Positions 50,315-58,318 of a stretch of 64,000 bases of DNA are shown here, piece after piece. Position 1 is the first letter of the stretch, and every line of letters begins with the position of its first letter. The notes under the pieces were generated by a model. That model saw nothing but the letters and a program-made list of their open reading frames with translations. It had not been told where the DNA came from and ran no database searches. The stretch comes from Achromobacter pulmonis (lineage in GTDB: Bacteria > Pseudomonadota > Gammaproteobacteria > Burkholderiales > Burkholderiaceae_B): contig NZ_CADIJV010000027.1 of NCBI RefSeq assembly GCF_902859765.1, positions 1 to 64,000 on the forward strand, in the 5' to 3' direction. The position numbers and the translations under genes are program-made.

Positions 50315-51403
50315 ATGATTCAGATCGAGAACCTATCCAAGACCTACGCCACGCCGCATGGCCAGTTCCAGGCGCTGCGGGGCATCAACCTGCACATCCA
50401 GCAGGGCGAGGTCTTCGGCATCATCGGCCCCAGCGGGGCCGGTAAAAGCACGCTGGTCCAGTGCATCAACCTGCTGGAACGCCCCAACGAGGGTTCCATC
50501 TCGATTGGCGGGCAGGCCCTGACCGGGCTGAGCGAGGCGCAGTTGCGCGCCCAGCGCCGCCGTATCGGCATGGTGTTCCAGGGCTTCAACCTGCTGTCGC
50601 GCCGCACGGTGTACGGCAACGTGGCGCTGCCGCTGGAAATCGCCGGCGTCGCCAAGAGCGAGATCCCGGCCCGCGTCGAACGCCTGCTGGCCCTGGTGGG
50701 CCTGGAGCACCTGCGCGACCGCTATCCCAGCCAGATCAGTGGCGGCCAGAAGCAGCGCGTCGGCATCGCGCGCGCACTGGCCAACAATCCGGACGTGCTG
50801 CTCAGCGATGAGGCCACGTCGGCGCTCGATCCCGAGACCACCCACAACATCCTGGCGCTGCTGCGCGACATCAACCGCAAGACCGGCATCACCGTAGTCA
50901 TGATCACGCACCAGATGGAAGTGGTGCGCGAGGTCTGCGACCGCGTGGCCGTGCTGTCGCAGGGCGAAGTGGTCGAGATGGGCAGCACGCGCGAAGTGTT
51001 CGCGCAGCCGCGCCATGAAGTGACCCGCGCCATGGTGTCGGCCGCGACCGCGTCTGACCTGAGCGACGCCACGCTGGCAGCGGTCAAGCAGCGCATCGAG
51101 ACGCTGGCCGCCGCCAAACCGGGCCAGGCCGTGCGCCTGCTGCGCCTGTCGCTGACCGGCACCGACGCGTCGGGCTCGTTCCTGTCCGACCTGGCGACGC
51201 AGTATTCGCTGGACGTGGGCCTGGTGCAGGCGCGCGTCGAAGACATCCAGGGCGTGGCCGTCGGCACGATGTTCGTGCTGGCCCAAGGCACGCCCGCCGC
51301 GGTCAAGGACGCCCTCGCCGCGTTGACCGCCCGTGACATCACCGTTGAAGAAATCGCTCATGAGCCCGCAACTGATCGACCTGCTTATTACGTCGCTGCT
51401 TGA
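50315..51403 (+). CDS. metN: Methionine ABC transporter ATP-binding protein MetN
   Basis: This 362-residue ATPase energises methionine import through MetI. The motifs are GPSGAGKSTL (Walker A), ISGGQKQRVGIARAL (signature) and VLLSDEATSALDP (Walker B). After about residue 250 comes the C2/NIL domain, which binds methionine and inhibits transport when the cell is replete (RLLRLSLTGTDASGSFLSDLA). It overlaps metI by 44 bases, a long overlap that suggests coupled translation. An 8+8 palindrome precedes it. Confidence 0.96.
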   Translation: MIQIENLSKTYATPHGQFQALRGINLHIQQGEVFGIIGPSGAGKSTLVQCINLLERPNEGSISIGGQALTGLSEAQLRAQRRRIGMVFQGFNLLSRRTVYGNVALPLEIAGVAKSEIPARVERLLALVGLEHLRDRYPSQISGGQKQRVGIARALANNPDVLLSDEATSALDPETTHNILALLRDINRKTGITVVMITHQMEVVREVCDRVAVLSQGEVVEMGSTREVFAQPRHEVTRAMVSAATASDLSDATLAAVKQRIETLAAAKPGQAVRLLRLSLTGTDASGSFLSDLATQYSLDVGLVQARVEDIQGVAVGTMFVLAQGTPAAVKDALAALTARDITVEEIAHEPATDRPAYYVAA

Positions 51404-52013
51404 TACCCTGCTGATGGTGGGGGTGGCCAGCGCCATCGCGGTGCTGGTCGGCATTCCGCTGGGCGTGATCCTGACCGTGACCGCGCGCGGCAACATGCTG
51501 GAGAACCAGGCCGTCAACCACGCGCTGGGCGCGGTCATCAACGCCACCCGTTCGGTGCCGTTCGTGATCCTGATGGTCGCCATCATTCCGTTCACGCGCC
51601 TGGTGGCGCAGACCTCGATCGGCACCACCGCCGCCATCGTGCCGCTGTCGGTGGCCGCGATCCCGTTCATGGCGCGCATCGCCGAGAACGCCATGCGCGA
51701 AGTCGATCCGGGCCTGATCACCGCCGCGCGCGCCATGGGCGCCTCGCCGATGCAGATCATCATGAAGGTGCTGCTGCCCGAGGCGCTGCCCGGCCTGATC
51801 GCCGCCACGATCGTCACCGTGGTCAGCCTGATCGGCTACTCGGCCATGGCCGGCGCCATCGGTGGCGGTGGCCTGGGCGACCTGGCGATCCGCTACGGCT
51901 ACCAGCGCTTCCAGTCCGACGTGATGGCCGCCGTGGTCATCGTGCTGATCGTGCTGGTGCAACTGATCCAGAGCCTGGGCGACCGCTACGTGCGCCGCAT
52001 CTCGCACCGTTGA
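51360..52013 (+). CDS. metI: Methionine ABC transporter permease MetI
   Basis: This 217-residue inner-membrane permease has five hydrophobic segments. The EAA loop for contact with MetN is visible as ENAMREVDPGLITAARAMGAS, followed by PLLPEALPGLI-like sequence. It forms the translocation path for D/L-methionine with MetN and MetQ. Translation probably starts at 51360 (MSPQLIDLL), inside metN. metQ follows after 54 bases. Confidence 0.95.
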   Translation: MSPQLIDLLITSLLDTLLMVGVASAIAVLVGIPLGVILTVTARGNMLENQAVNHALGAVINATRSVPFVILMVAIIPFTRLVAQTSIGTTAAIVPLSVAAIPFMARIAENAMREVDPGLITAARAMGASPMQIIMKVLLPEALPGLIAATIVTVVSLIGYSAMAGAIGGGGLGDLAIRYGYQRFQSDVMAAVVIVLIVLVQLIQSLGDRYVRRISHR

Positions 52014-52067
52014 GCGCGGGCGCCATCCATTCTTCCCTCTCCTTCCGACATTCGGGATATTCGCAAC

Positions 52068-52865
52068 ATGAGCATCAAGGTTTTGAAGTCGCTGGCCGCG
52101 TTCGCCCTCGGCGCCGCCGTATTCACCCAGCCCGCGCTGGCGCAGGACAAGCCGCTGAAGGTTGGCGTCACCGCCGGCCCGCACGCCCAGATCTTCGACG
52201 TGGTCAAGCAGGAAGCCGCCAAGCAGGGGCTGAACGTCCAGGTGATCGAATTCACCGACTACGTGCAGCCGAACGTCGCGCTGGCATCCGGTGACCTGGA
52301 CATGAACAGCTATCAGCACCAGCCCTACCTGGACAACGCCAACGCCGACCGTGGCTACAAGCTGGTGAGCATCGCCAAGACCGTGATTTTCCCGATCGGC
52401 ATCTACAGCAAGAAGATCAAGTCGCTGGCGGAGTTGAAGGACGGCGCCCGCATCGCGCTGCCGAACGATCCCACCAACGGCGGCCGCGCCCTGTTGCTGC
52501 TGCAGGCCAATGGCCTGATCAAGCTGCGTCCGGAAGCGGGCCTGAAGGCCACGCCGATCGACGTCATCGAGAACCCGAAGAAGCTGCGCTTCATCGAACT
52601 GGACGCCGCCCAACTGCCGCGTTCGCTGGACGACACCGACGCCTCGGCCGTGAACACCAACTTCGCGCTGGAAGCCGGCCTGAATCCGGCCACCGACGCG
52701 ATTGCCCAGGAGTCGCCCGACTCGCCCTACGCCAACGTGCTGGTGGTGCGTGAAAAGGACAAGGACCGTCCCGAATTCGCCAAGCTGGTCAGCATCTACC
52801 ACAGCCCGGCGGTCAAGCAGTTCATCGAGACCAAGTTCAAGGGCGCGGTGGTCGCTGCCTGGTAA
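52068..52865 (+). CDS. metQ: Methionine-binding periplasmic protein MetQ
   Basis: This 265-residue NlpA-family protein captures methionine for MetNI. The signal peptide is MSIKVLKSLAAFALGAAVF, with cleavage likely after TQPALA. Unlike the E. coli lipoprotein there is no lipobox Cys, so the mature protein should be soluble in the periplasm. Family motifs are VGVTAGPHAQIFDVVK, EFTDYVQPNVALASGDLD and ALPNDPTNGGRALLLLQ. It ends the metNIQ operon and is followed by a terminator. Confidence 0.95.
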   Translation: MSIKVLKSLAAFALGAAVFTQPALAQDKPLKVGVTAGPHAQIFDVVKQEAAKQGLNVQVIEFTDYVQPNVALASGDLDMNSYQHQPYLDNANADRGYKLVSIAKTVIFPIGIYSKKIKSLAELKDGARIALPNDPTNGGRALLLLQANGLIKLRPEAGLKATPIDVIENPKKLRFIELDAAQLPRSLDDTDASAVNTNFALEAGLNPATDAIAQESPDSPYANVLVVREKDKDRPEFAKLVSIYHSPAVKQFIETKFKGAVVAAW

Positions 52866-52891
52866 GCCGGAAGCGTCACCCTCATAACAGG

Positions 52892-52914
52892 ACGGCCGCG
52901 CGAGCGGCCGTTTT
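52892..52914 (+). terminator. metNIQ terminator
   Basis: ACGGCCGC (52892-52899), loop GCGA, GCGGCCGT (52904-52911), then TTT. Confidence 0.85.
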
Positions 52915-52948
52915 GCATTGGGGCAGGGGCGAGCGCGCCGTCATTTTT

Positions 52949-52977
52949 TTGACAAGGCTGGCGAAATCAGCCATAAT
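52949..52977 (+). promoter_or_regulatory. tRNA-Lys promoter
   Basis: TTGACA (52949-52954) is a perfect -35, followed after 17 bases by CATAAT (52972-52977). Transcription would start about 8 bases before the mature tRNA. Confidence 0.85.
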
Positions 52978-52991
52978 TTCGGGCTTCGGTC

Positions 52992-53067
52992 GGGCTGATA
53001 GCTCAGTCGGTAGAGCAGCGGACTTTTAATCCGTTGGTCGCGAGTTCGAGTCTCGCTCAGCCCACCA
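52992..53067 (+). tRNA. tRNA-Lys (anticodon UUU)
   Basis: A 76-base gene with encoded CCA. The acceptor GGGCTGA pairs with TCAGCCC, the D arm is GCTCAGTCGGTAGAGC, the anticodon loop ACTTTTAAT carries TTT, and the T arm has GTTCGAGTC. It reads AAA and AAG codons and is a substrate of MnmC. It has its own promoter and terminator. Confidence 0.97.
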
Positions 53068-53109
53068 CTCATTTCTGGTTCAGCGCTTGCTGGATCTCTG
53101 ATGTGCAAA

Positions 53110-53123
53110 TTGCAGATCTGCAA
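53110..53123. repeat. Perfect 14-bp palindrome behind tRNA-Lys
   Basis: TTGCAGATCTGCAA, followed by a partial repeat of TGCAGAT at 53128-53134, lies between the tRNA and its terminator. Its purpose is unknown. Confidence 0.5.
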
Positions 53124-53141
53124 AAATGCAGATGTGCGACG

Positions 53142-53174
53142 AAAGCCCCTGGTTTCGCAACCAGGGGCTTTTTG
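53142..53174 (+). terminator. tRNA-Lys terminator
   Basis: AAAGCCCCTGGTT (53142-53154), loop TCGC, and its complement AACCAGGGGCTTT (53159-53171), then TTG. The perfect 13-bp stem may serve both directions. Confidence 0.92.
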
Positions 53175-53278
53175 TTTGTGGCGAAGGAGCGGGCGGGGCG
53201 TGGGCCCACATACGGGCACTGAGTACGTTGTGCGCCACCTATATGGGCCGAGGCGAGAGCTCGAGCGTTGACCCAACC

Positions 53279-53330
53279 GTGATCCAAAAGGCTGATCAAA
53301 ACCGCTGATCAAAACCGCAGATCAAAGCGG
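53279..53330. repeat. Four degenerate tandem copies of a 13-bp unit
   Basis: The unit CTGATCAAAACCG occurs exactly at 53292-53304 and 53305-53317. Degenerate copies flank them at 53279-53291 and 53318-53330. The last one contains the stop codon of the minus-strand RidA gene. Confidence 0.7.
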
Positions 53331-53753
53331 CAGCAGCGCCGTTGCCTCGATCTCCACCAGCATGCCATCGAGCGCCAGCCGCGGCACCGGGATCAAGGTG
53401 CAAGCGGGCGCCAGGTGGATGCCCCAGCGCGACTTGATCTCGTTGGAGAACAGCGCCAGGCGCTCCTGGCTGTGGTCGACCACCAGCACCGTCAGCTTGG
53501 CGACGTCGAACAGGGTGGCGCCGGCCGCTTGCAAGGCAGTCTGGACGTTGTCCAGCGCCTGGCGCACTTGGGCGAGGAAATCGGGGGAGAGTTCGCCCCG
53601 ACTGTTTTCGCCGCCCTGGCCGGCGGCGAACACCAGCCGGGCGGGCGTGTCGGCCACGGCCACGTGCGAGTAGCCATTGGGGCGAGGGTCATACAGGCCA
53701 GGCGGATTGATGAAGGCGAGCGAGGACAGGGCGGGGGTGATGCGGGACGACAT
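53322..53753 (-). CDS. RidA/YjgF-family protein
   Basis: This 143-residue member of the RidA superfamily belongs to a group of imine/enamine deaminases that clear reactive 2-aminoacrylate, or to relatives with other roles. Family features are SHVAVADTPARLVFAAGQGG, QVRQALDNVQTALQAAGATL, a VAKLTVLVVD strand and a C-terminal MLVEIEATALL; the canonical RidA Arg in C-x-E-R-like motifs is not obvious. The start at 53753 has GGAG 8 bases upstream. Its 3' end runs into the 13-bp tandem repeat. Confidence 0.87.
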   Translation of the reverse strand: MSSRITPALSSLAFINPPGLYDPRPNGYSHVAVADTPARLVFAAGQGGENSRGELSPDFLAQVRQALDNVQTALQAAGATLFDVAKLTVLVVDHSQERLALFSNEIKSRWGIHLAPACTLIPVPRLALDGMLVEIEATALLPL

Positions 53754-53862
53754 GCGGGGCTCCGTGGACAAACCGTATTGATGAAGCCGCAGTATCGAAC
53801 CTCAACCGCGGTTGAGGTCAAGGGATCGGTCGCCGCCATCACCTGTCGGCCGTGCCGACGGA

Positions 53863-54150
53863 TCAGGACAGGGGGCGCGGCGGCATCGCCGACAGATCGG
53901 CCAGGCTCAGGCCGCAGCCGCGCGCGCGTTCGGCCAGGGTGGCGCTTTGCTCCAGCGCCCGCTGGCTTTCGATCAGCAGCACGTCGAGCTGTTCATCCAG
54001 CGACGAGGCCATGGCCCAGGCCCGCTCGGCGAACTCGACCGAGAAGGCGTCGACACAGGTCTTGCAGATGGCGGCGCCGTTGCGTTCCAGCAGCGGGGCG
54101 CCTTGGGCCAGCGTCGAGAGGCAGAATTGACAGGCGAGGGCGCGGCTCAT
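53863..54150 (-). CDS. Small protein with ClpX-type C4 zinc finger
   Basis: This 95-residue protein starts with CQFCLSTLAQGAPLLERNG, followed by ICKTCVDAF. The two CxxC pairs are about 20 residues apart, as in the zinc-binding domain of ClpX. The rest is a predicted helical tail (about 35-80, Ala/Glu/Leu-rich) ending in PPRPLS. No ATPase follows, so it is a stand-alone adaptor-like module. In ClpX this domain dimerises and binds adaptors such as SspB. The role here is unknown. Confidence 0.68.
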   Translation of the reverse strand: MSRALACQFCLSTLAQGAPLLERNGAAICKTCVDAFSVEFAERAWAMASSLDEQLDVLLIESQRALEQSATLAERARGCGLSLADLSAMPPRPLS

Positions 54151-54274
54151 GCGTCGTGGGCTCGTGGTCGGATGAAGGCCGGCCGCGGCGCTGCCGCGGG
54201 GCCTGACCTACGGACAACGGCCGATCGGGCGGAGTCTTAAGCCCCGGGCCCAGCGGCCCGGCCCGGAACCGCGT

Positions 54275-55891
54275 TCAGTTCACCATGGCCGGCCGCAGCG
54301 GCATCGCAATTGCCTGGGGCGTGACGTCGATCACCGTTTCGACCGGCAGCTTGAAGAACGCGGCGGTGGCCGCCAGGCGTTTGGCCTGTTCTTCCAGCGA
54401 GGCGGCGGCGGCAGCGGCCTGTTCGACCAGGGCGGCGTTCTGCTGGGTGACGTCGTCCATCTGCGTTACGGCGCCGTTGATCTGGTCGATGCCGGTGGCC
54501 TGTTCGGTCGAAGCTTCGGTGATTTCCGCCATGATCTGCGTAACGCGCTGCACCGAGGTCACGATCTCCTGCATGGTGTCGCCGGCGGCGCGCACCTGCT
54601 CGGCGCCGCTGGCGACGTTGCCGGATGACTGTTCGATCAGGTCCTTCACTTCGCGCGCCGCCTGGGCGCTGCGCTGCGCCAGGGTGCGCACTTCGCCGGC
54701 GACCACCGCGAATCCCTTGCCCTGTTCGCCGGCGCGGGCGGCTTCGACCGCCGCGTTCAGGGCCAGGATGTTGGTCTGGAAGGCGATGCCATCGATCACC
54801 GAGACGATTTCCGCGATGCGGCGCGAGCTTTCCGAGATACGGTCCATGGTCGTCACCACCTGGCCCACGGCCTCGCCGCCGCGCAGGGCGATGCTGCGGC
54901 TCTCGGCCGCCAGGGTATTGGCCTGATGCGCGTGTTCGGTGTTCTGCTTGACCGTCGTGGCCAGTTCCTCCATGGATGCGGCGGTCTGTTCCAAGGAGGC
55001 GGCCTGTTCCTCGGTGCGCGCCGACAGGTTGGTGTTGCCCGAGGCGATCTCGGCGGCGCCGGTGTTGATCTCGGTGACGCTGCGGCGCACTTCGCTGACG
55101 GTGCGCGTGAGGCTTTCCTGCATGCGCTTGAGCGCCGTGAACAGGATGCCGATCTCGTTGTCGCTGTTCACCGCGACCCGCTGGGTCAGGTCGCCGGAGG
55201 CGATGCGGTCGAAATGCACGGCGGCGTCCTTCAGCGGTTGCAGCACCTGGCGGCCGATGAAGCGCCAGCAGCCCAGCGCCAGTACCGCGGCCAGTGCCAG
55301 CATGACGATGGCGGACAGTTGGGCCCGTTCGTAGCGCAGGTCGGAGGCGGTGTTGATGGAGGCGCTGCGGCGCTCGGTGTGTTCGAGGAAGGCGGTCACG
55401 CGCTCGGCAAAGCGGGCATCGGCGCTCCGGGTGTCCGCCACGGCGCTTGCATAGCCCTCGGCGGATTGCTTCTGCAAGGCCTGCTCCAGTGTCTGGATGC
55501 TGCCGACGTAGGCGTTGAAGACGCTGTCCAGTTCGCTCGCCAGCTTCGTGCCCGCGGCGGTGGCCTTGGACACGCGCTGGTACACCGCGAAGCGCTTGCG
55601 CGCCTCCTGCAGCGCCTGATTGGCCTGGTCGATGCTGGCCTGGGCCTGGCTGCCCTTGCCGGAAACGATGTCCAGGTACGCCGCCACCAGGGTCAGGCGA
55701 CTGCGCAACAACAATGTCTGCGCTTCATACAGCGGCCGGGTCTGCTCGGCGGCGACCGAGTTCAGGTCGTCGACCGCGCGATCGGCGGCCTTGGCGTACA
55801 GCCACCCCATGCCGGTGGCGACCGCCAGCGCCAGGACGAAGAGGGCCAGCACGGCCAGCAGACCGGTGCGTATCTTCAGATTCTTCAGCAT
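54275..55891 (-). CDS. Methyl-accepting chemotaxis protein
   Basis: This 538-residue chemoreceptor has TM1 (about 10-30), a periplasmic four-helix ligand domain of Tar/Tsr type (about 32-190), TM2 (about 192-212), HAMP (about 213-265) and a cytoplasmic signalling domain. The conserved hairpin tip reads RISESSRRIAEIVSVIDGIA and ILALNAAVEAARAGEQGKGF. The C-terminus lacks an obvious NWETF-type CheR-binding pentapeptide. The start at 55891 (MLKNLKIRTGL) gives a normal short tail. No other chemotaxis genes are nearby. Confidence 0.94.
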   Translation of the reverse strand: MLKNLKIRTGLLAVLALFVLALAVATGMGWLYAKAADRAVDDLNSVAAEQTRPLYEAQTLLLRSRLTLVAAYLDIVSGKGSQAQASIDQANQALQEARKRFAVYQRVSKATAAGTKLASELDSVFNAYVGSIQTLEQALQKQSAEGYASAVADTRSADARFAERVTAFLEHTERRSASINTASDLRYERAQLSAIVMLALAAVLALGCWRFIGRQVLQPLKDAAVHFDRIASGDLTQRVAVNSDNEIGILFTALKRMQESLTRTVSEVRRSVTEINTGAAEIASGNTNLSARTEEQAASLEQTAASMEELATTVKQNTEHAHQANTLAAESRSIALRGGEAVGQVVTTMDRISESSRRIAEIVSVIDGIAFQTNILALNAAVEAARAGEQGKGFAVVAGEVRTLAQRSAQAAREVKDLIEQSSGNVASGAEQVRAAGDTMQEIVTSVQRVTQIMAEITEASTEQATGIDQINGAVTQMDDVTQQNAALVEQAAAAAASLEEQAKRLAATAAFFKLPVETVIDVTPQAIAMPLRPAMVN

Positions 55892-56036
55892 GGTGGGCTC
55901 CTGTGTATGACGCGGGCGACCTGGCGAACCGGGCGCCCTGAAAATCGGAGCCAATGTAAATTTGAATTACAAATCTAACAATTAATTATTTTTCACCCGG
56001 GCATTCTGCTTTCGGCAATGCCTGGGTCCGGGGCCG

Positions 56037-56939
56037 TCAGGGGGTGTCGCTGCGGATGAAGCGCAGGAAGCGGTGGGCGGCGTCCGACAGCGGGCGCGAA
56101 GCGTGGGTCTGGAACTGGAGCTGGCCGGCGTTGAGCAGTGCGTCGTTGATTGGACGGCAGATGAGGCGGCCGGCTTCGAGCTGGTCGGCGGCGGTCAGGC
56201 GGGCGCACAGGGTGATGGCGTCGCCCATGAGGACGTAGTGATAGGCCGCATCCGGCAGATTAGAGGTAAAGGCCGGCGACAGCGTGATGTTATACAGGCT
56301 GCAGGCCATTTCCAGCACTTGCCGCAGGGCGCTGCCGCTATCGGGCAGGGCCAGCGGATAAGCGGACAGTTGGGTGATGTGCAGCGAGTCGCAGGCGGCC
56401 AGCGGATGGCCCGGGCGCATGACCGCGACGATTTCGGCCGGGTGCGAATGGATGACGGCGATGTCCTTTTCCGCCGCGTGGCTGTAGGTGACGCCAATGT
56501 CGGCCTGGGCCGAGCGGACGCGCTCGGCCACCAGACCGGCATCCAGGATATGAAGGTGAAACCGGATGGACGGGTGTTCGGCCTGGAACGCCGCGAACTT
56601 GCGCGGCAGGGCATAGGCGGCGAAGCCGGGCGCGCCAGCGATTTTCACGGTCTGGATATAACGGCCGTTCTGGCTGTCGATTTCGGCATAGGTGCGCGCG
56701 GCGTCGGCCTCGACGCGGCGCGCATGGTCGGCCAGGATGCGGCCGACTTCGGTGACCCGCATGCCTTTGGGGTGGCGCTCGAACAGCTGATTCTGCAGGC
56801 GCTGTTCCAGGCCGGCGATCTGCCGGCTGACGGCCGAACTGACGACGTTGAGGCGCGCGGCGGCGCCATTGACGGAACCTGTGTCGACGACGGTGAGAAA
56901 GTAACGAAGCGCGGTGCTGTCAAATTGGAATCGCTTCAT
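56037..56939 (-). CDS. LysR-family transcriptional regulator
   Basis: This 300-residue regulator has an N-terminal HTH (about 5-65: STALRYFLTVVDTGSVNGAAARLNVVSSAVSRQI) and a LysR substrate-binding domain. The first residues MKRFQFDSTALRYF are typical, so I chose ATG 56939 over the open frame to 57062. The target is unknown. It lies between a chemoreceptor and a 415-base gene-poor stretch whose AT-rich end may hold its binding sites. Confidence 0.92.
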   Translation of the reverse strand: MKRFQFDSTALRYFLTVVDTGSVNGAAARLNVVSSAVSRQIAGLEQRLQNQLFERHPKGMRVTEVGRILADHARRVEADAARTYAEIDSQNGRYIQTVKIAGAPGFAAYALPRKFAAFQAEHPSIRFHLHILDAGLVAERVRSAQADIGVTYSHAAEKDIAVIHSHPAEIVAVMRPGHPLAACDSLHITQLSAYPLALPDSGSALRQVLEMACSLYNITLSPAFTSNLPDAAYHYVLMGDAITLCARLTAADQLEAGRLICRPINDALLNAGQLQFQTHASRPLSDAAHRFLRFIRSDTP

Positions 56940-57301
56940 TGGTATGAGTGCCGTAAATCGCAGTGTCGAGTCCGGGCGGCGGGCAAGCGCTACGGACAGC
57001 GCGGGCGGTGGCGGTCCGTGGGGGCGCCGCGCGCCGTGGCGTCTGGCGGACACTGCGATCAACAGTGTCGGACCATGGAAGCGGGCGCGGGTTGCGCCGC
57101 GGGCGGGACGGGAGCGCTTTCCGGAGGGTGTCGGGGCGCCGGAAGACCGATCCCGGGAGCCTGCGGGACAGGCGATGGGCCTGACGTGGAATTTAGTCCA
57201 GCAACACCTTTTGCCACAATCGCAAATTTCTCAATATTGCATTCTAATTTCAGCAATAACCCCGGATGCCGGACTTTGTGGCCGGATCGGGGAGGCGCGC
57301 C
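56940..57301. other. Gene-poor stretch, AT-rich patch at 57190-57260
   Basis: No convincing gene is present. The first 250 bases are GC-rich. The patch at 57190-57260 is AT-rich and repeats ATTGC/GCAAT words, including the palindrome CAATATTG near 57232. It may hold operators or an old promoter. The 65-codon minus-strand frame at 57059-57256 has no support. Confidence 0.4.
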
Positions 57302-57326
57302 AAAAAAAACGCGCCCGAAGGCGCGT
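57302..57326 (-). terminator. Terminator of the fur-linked operon
   Basis: Read on the minus strand, ACGCGCC-TTCG-GGCGCGT is followed by eight T residues. It stands 28 bases behind the stop of the 57355-57774 gene. Confidence 0.92.
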
Positions 57327-57354
57327 CTGGAAGCGGGGAGAGTGGCGGTCCGGT

Positions 57355-57774
57355 TCAGTCCACCCGGAAACCGCCGGGGCCGGCCTGCCCCAGCAGTTCA
57401 CGCGCGCATTGCACCGCTTCATGCGGCGTGGCCACGGCCAGGAAGGGCATGCCGAACGCGCGCGCCATCTTCTCGCCGCGCTTGCGGATCTGGGCGAGCG
57501 CGGCGCTATCGCGCTCGATCGCGATGAAAGCGCGGCAGCGAGCCTTCAGGCGCGGCATGTTGCTGGTCTGCCATTCGATCATGGCCTTGCGATCGTCATG
57601 GCTGGCTTGCTGGCGCATGTCCGGCACCACCATGACGAAGGTCTGTGGGTTGTCGACCAGCATTTCCATCTCGCGGATCCAGCTGGCGGCGTAACCGGCC
57701 GGCGCGCTGCCGTGCCGCGCGGTGACGATGGGGAATTGGGACAGGTCGTGGAAGAAAAACTGGTCGCGGTTCAT
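57355..57774 (-). CDS. Protein of unknown function, coupled to a Fur paralogue
   Basis: This 139-residue protein is mixed alpha/beta, with no signal peptide or membrane segment and no motif I recognise. It starts MNRDQFFFHDLSQFPIV; the middle has MVVPDMRQQASHDDRKAMIEWQ and RCRAFIAIERDSAALAQIRKR. The gene overlaps the fur-like gene upstream by four bases (ATGA), so translation is coupled. A terminator follows. The fixed pairing hints at a role in metal handling or in tuning the regulator, but that is inference only. It is a real gene by codon use, coupling and terminator. Confidence 0.75.
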   Translation of the reverse strand: MNRDQFFFHDLSQFPIVTARHGSAPAGYAASWIREMEMLVDNPQTFVMVVPDMRQQASHDDRKAMIEWQTSNMPRLKARCRAFIAIERDSAALAQIRKRGEKMARAFGMPFLAVATPHEAVQCARELLGQAGPGGFRVD

Positions 57775-58211
57775 TCGAATGCTCCAATGGAGGGGATGGG
57801 GGCGTCCTTGCGGCAGCCGCAGCCGCCGTAAAGCACCAGGCTGTAGGACTCCAGCGTGAAGCCGCTGTCCTTCGCGATCTTGCGAACCCGTTGCGCCATG
57901 GCGGTGTCGCTGGATTCCTGGATGCGGCCGCAGTGGCGGCAGACCAGGTGGTCGTGATGTCCCTTGTCGTTCAGCTCATACACGGTGGAATGCGAGTCGA
58001 GTTGAGTCCGTTTGAGCAGCCCGGCGTCCTCGAGTTGCGTGATGACGCGATAGACCGTGGCCAGGCCGATGCGGCTGTGCTCCGAGATGAGGTTGCGGTA
58101 GATATCCGCGGCGCTCAGGTGCTGGTCCGCGTGCTGGTGGAAGATGTCGAGGATCTTCAGGCGTGGGAAAGTGGCTTTGATGCCGGCCACGCGCAAGCGG
58201 GTATGGTCCAT
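57771..58211 (-). CDS. Fur-family metal-responsive regulator (paralogue)
   Basis: This 146-residue regulator has a winged helix (about 8-85, ATFPRLKILDIF and IGLATVYRVITQLEDAGLL) and a C-terminal dimerisation/metal domain. Metal residues seen are HHDHLVCRHCG (the HHDH motif and Cys pair of Fur) and a C-terminal GGCGC. The latter could supply the second Cys pair. The start at 58211 (MDHTRLRVAG) is preferred over the open frame to 58268. A Fur-box-like site lies 37-55 bases upstream. Whether it senses iron, zinc or peroxide is not clear. Confidence 0.9.
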   Translation of the reverse strand: MDHTRLRVAGIKATFPRLKILDIFHQHADQHLSAADIYRNLISEHSRIGLATVYRVITQLEDAGLLKRTQLDSHSTVYELNDKGHHDHLVCRHCGRIQESSDTAMAQRVRKIAKDSGFTLESYSLVLYGGCGCRKDAPIPSIGAFE

Positions 58212-58247
58212 GATGATTCTCCGTGCCGGGGGCGATGCCTCAATGAT

Positions 58248-58266
58248 GAGAATGATGTACATTTTC
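58248..58266. promoter_or_regulatory. Fur-box-like operator between fur paralogue and AraC gene
   Basis: Read on the minus strand, GAAAATGTACATCATTCTC matches the Fur consensus GATAATGATAATCATTATC at 14 of 19 positions. It lies 37 bases before the fur-like start and 52 bases before the AraC start, so it can control both divergent genes. Confidence 0.65.
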
Positions 58267-58318
58267 AAGAAGGCCCGCTAACGCGAACCCGTCAACCTGT
58301 AGCTCGAACCTGCCAACC

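Noticed and set aside
57059-57256. 65-codon minus-strand ORF in the gap downstream of the fur operon
   Set aside because: No ribosome site, Pro/Ala-rich ending and no coding-like motif; it lies beyond the operon terminator.
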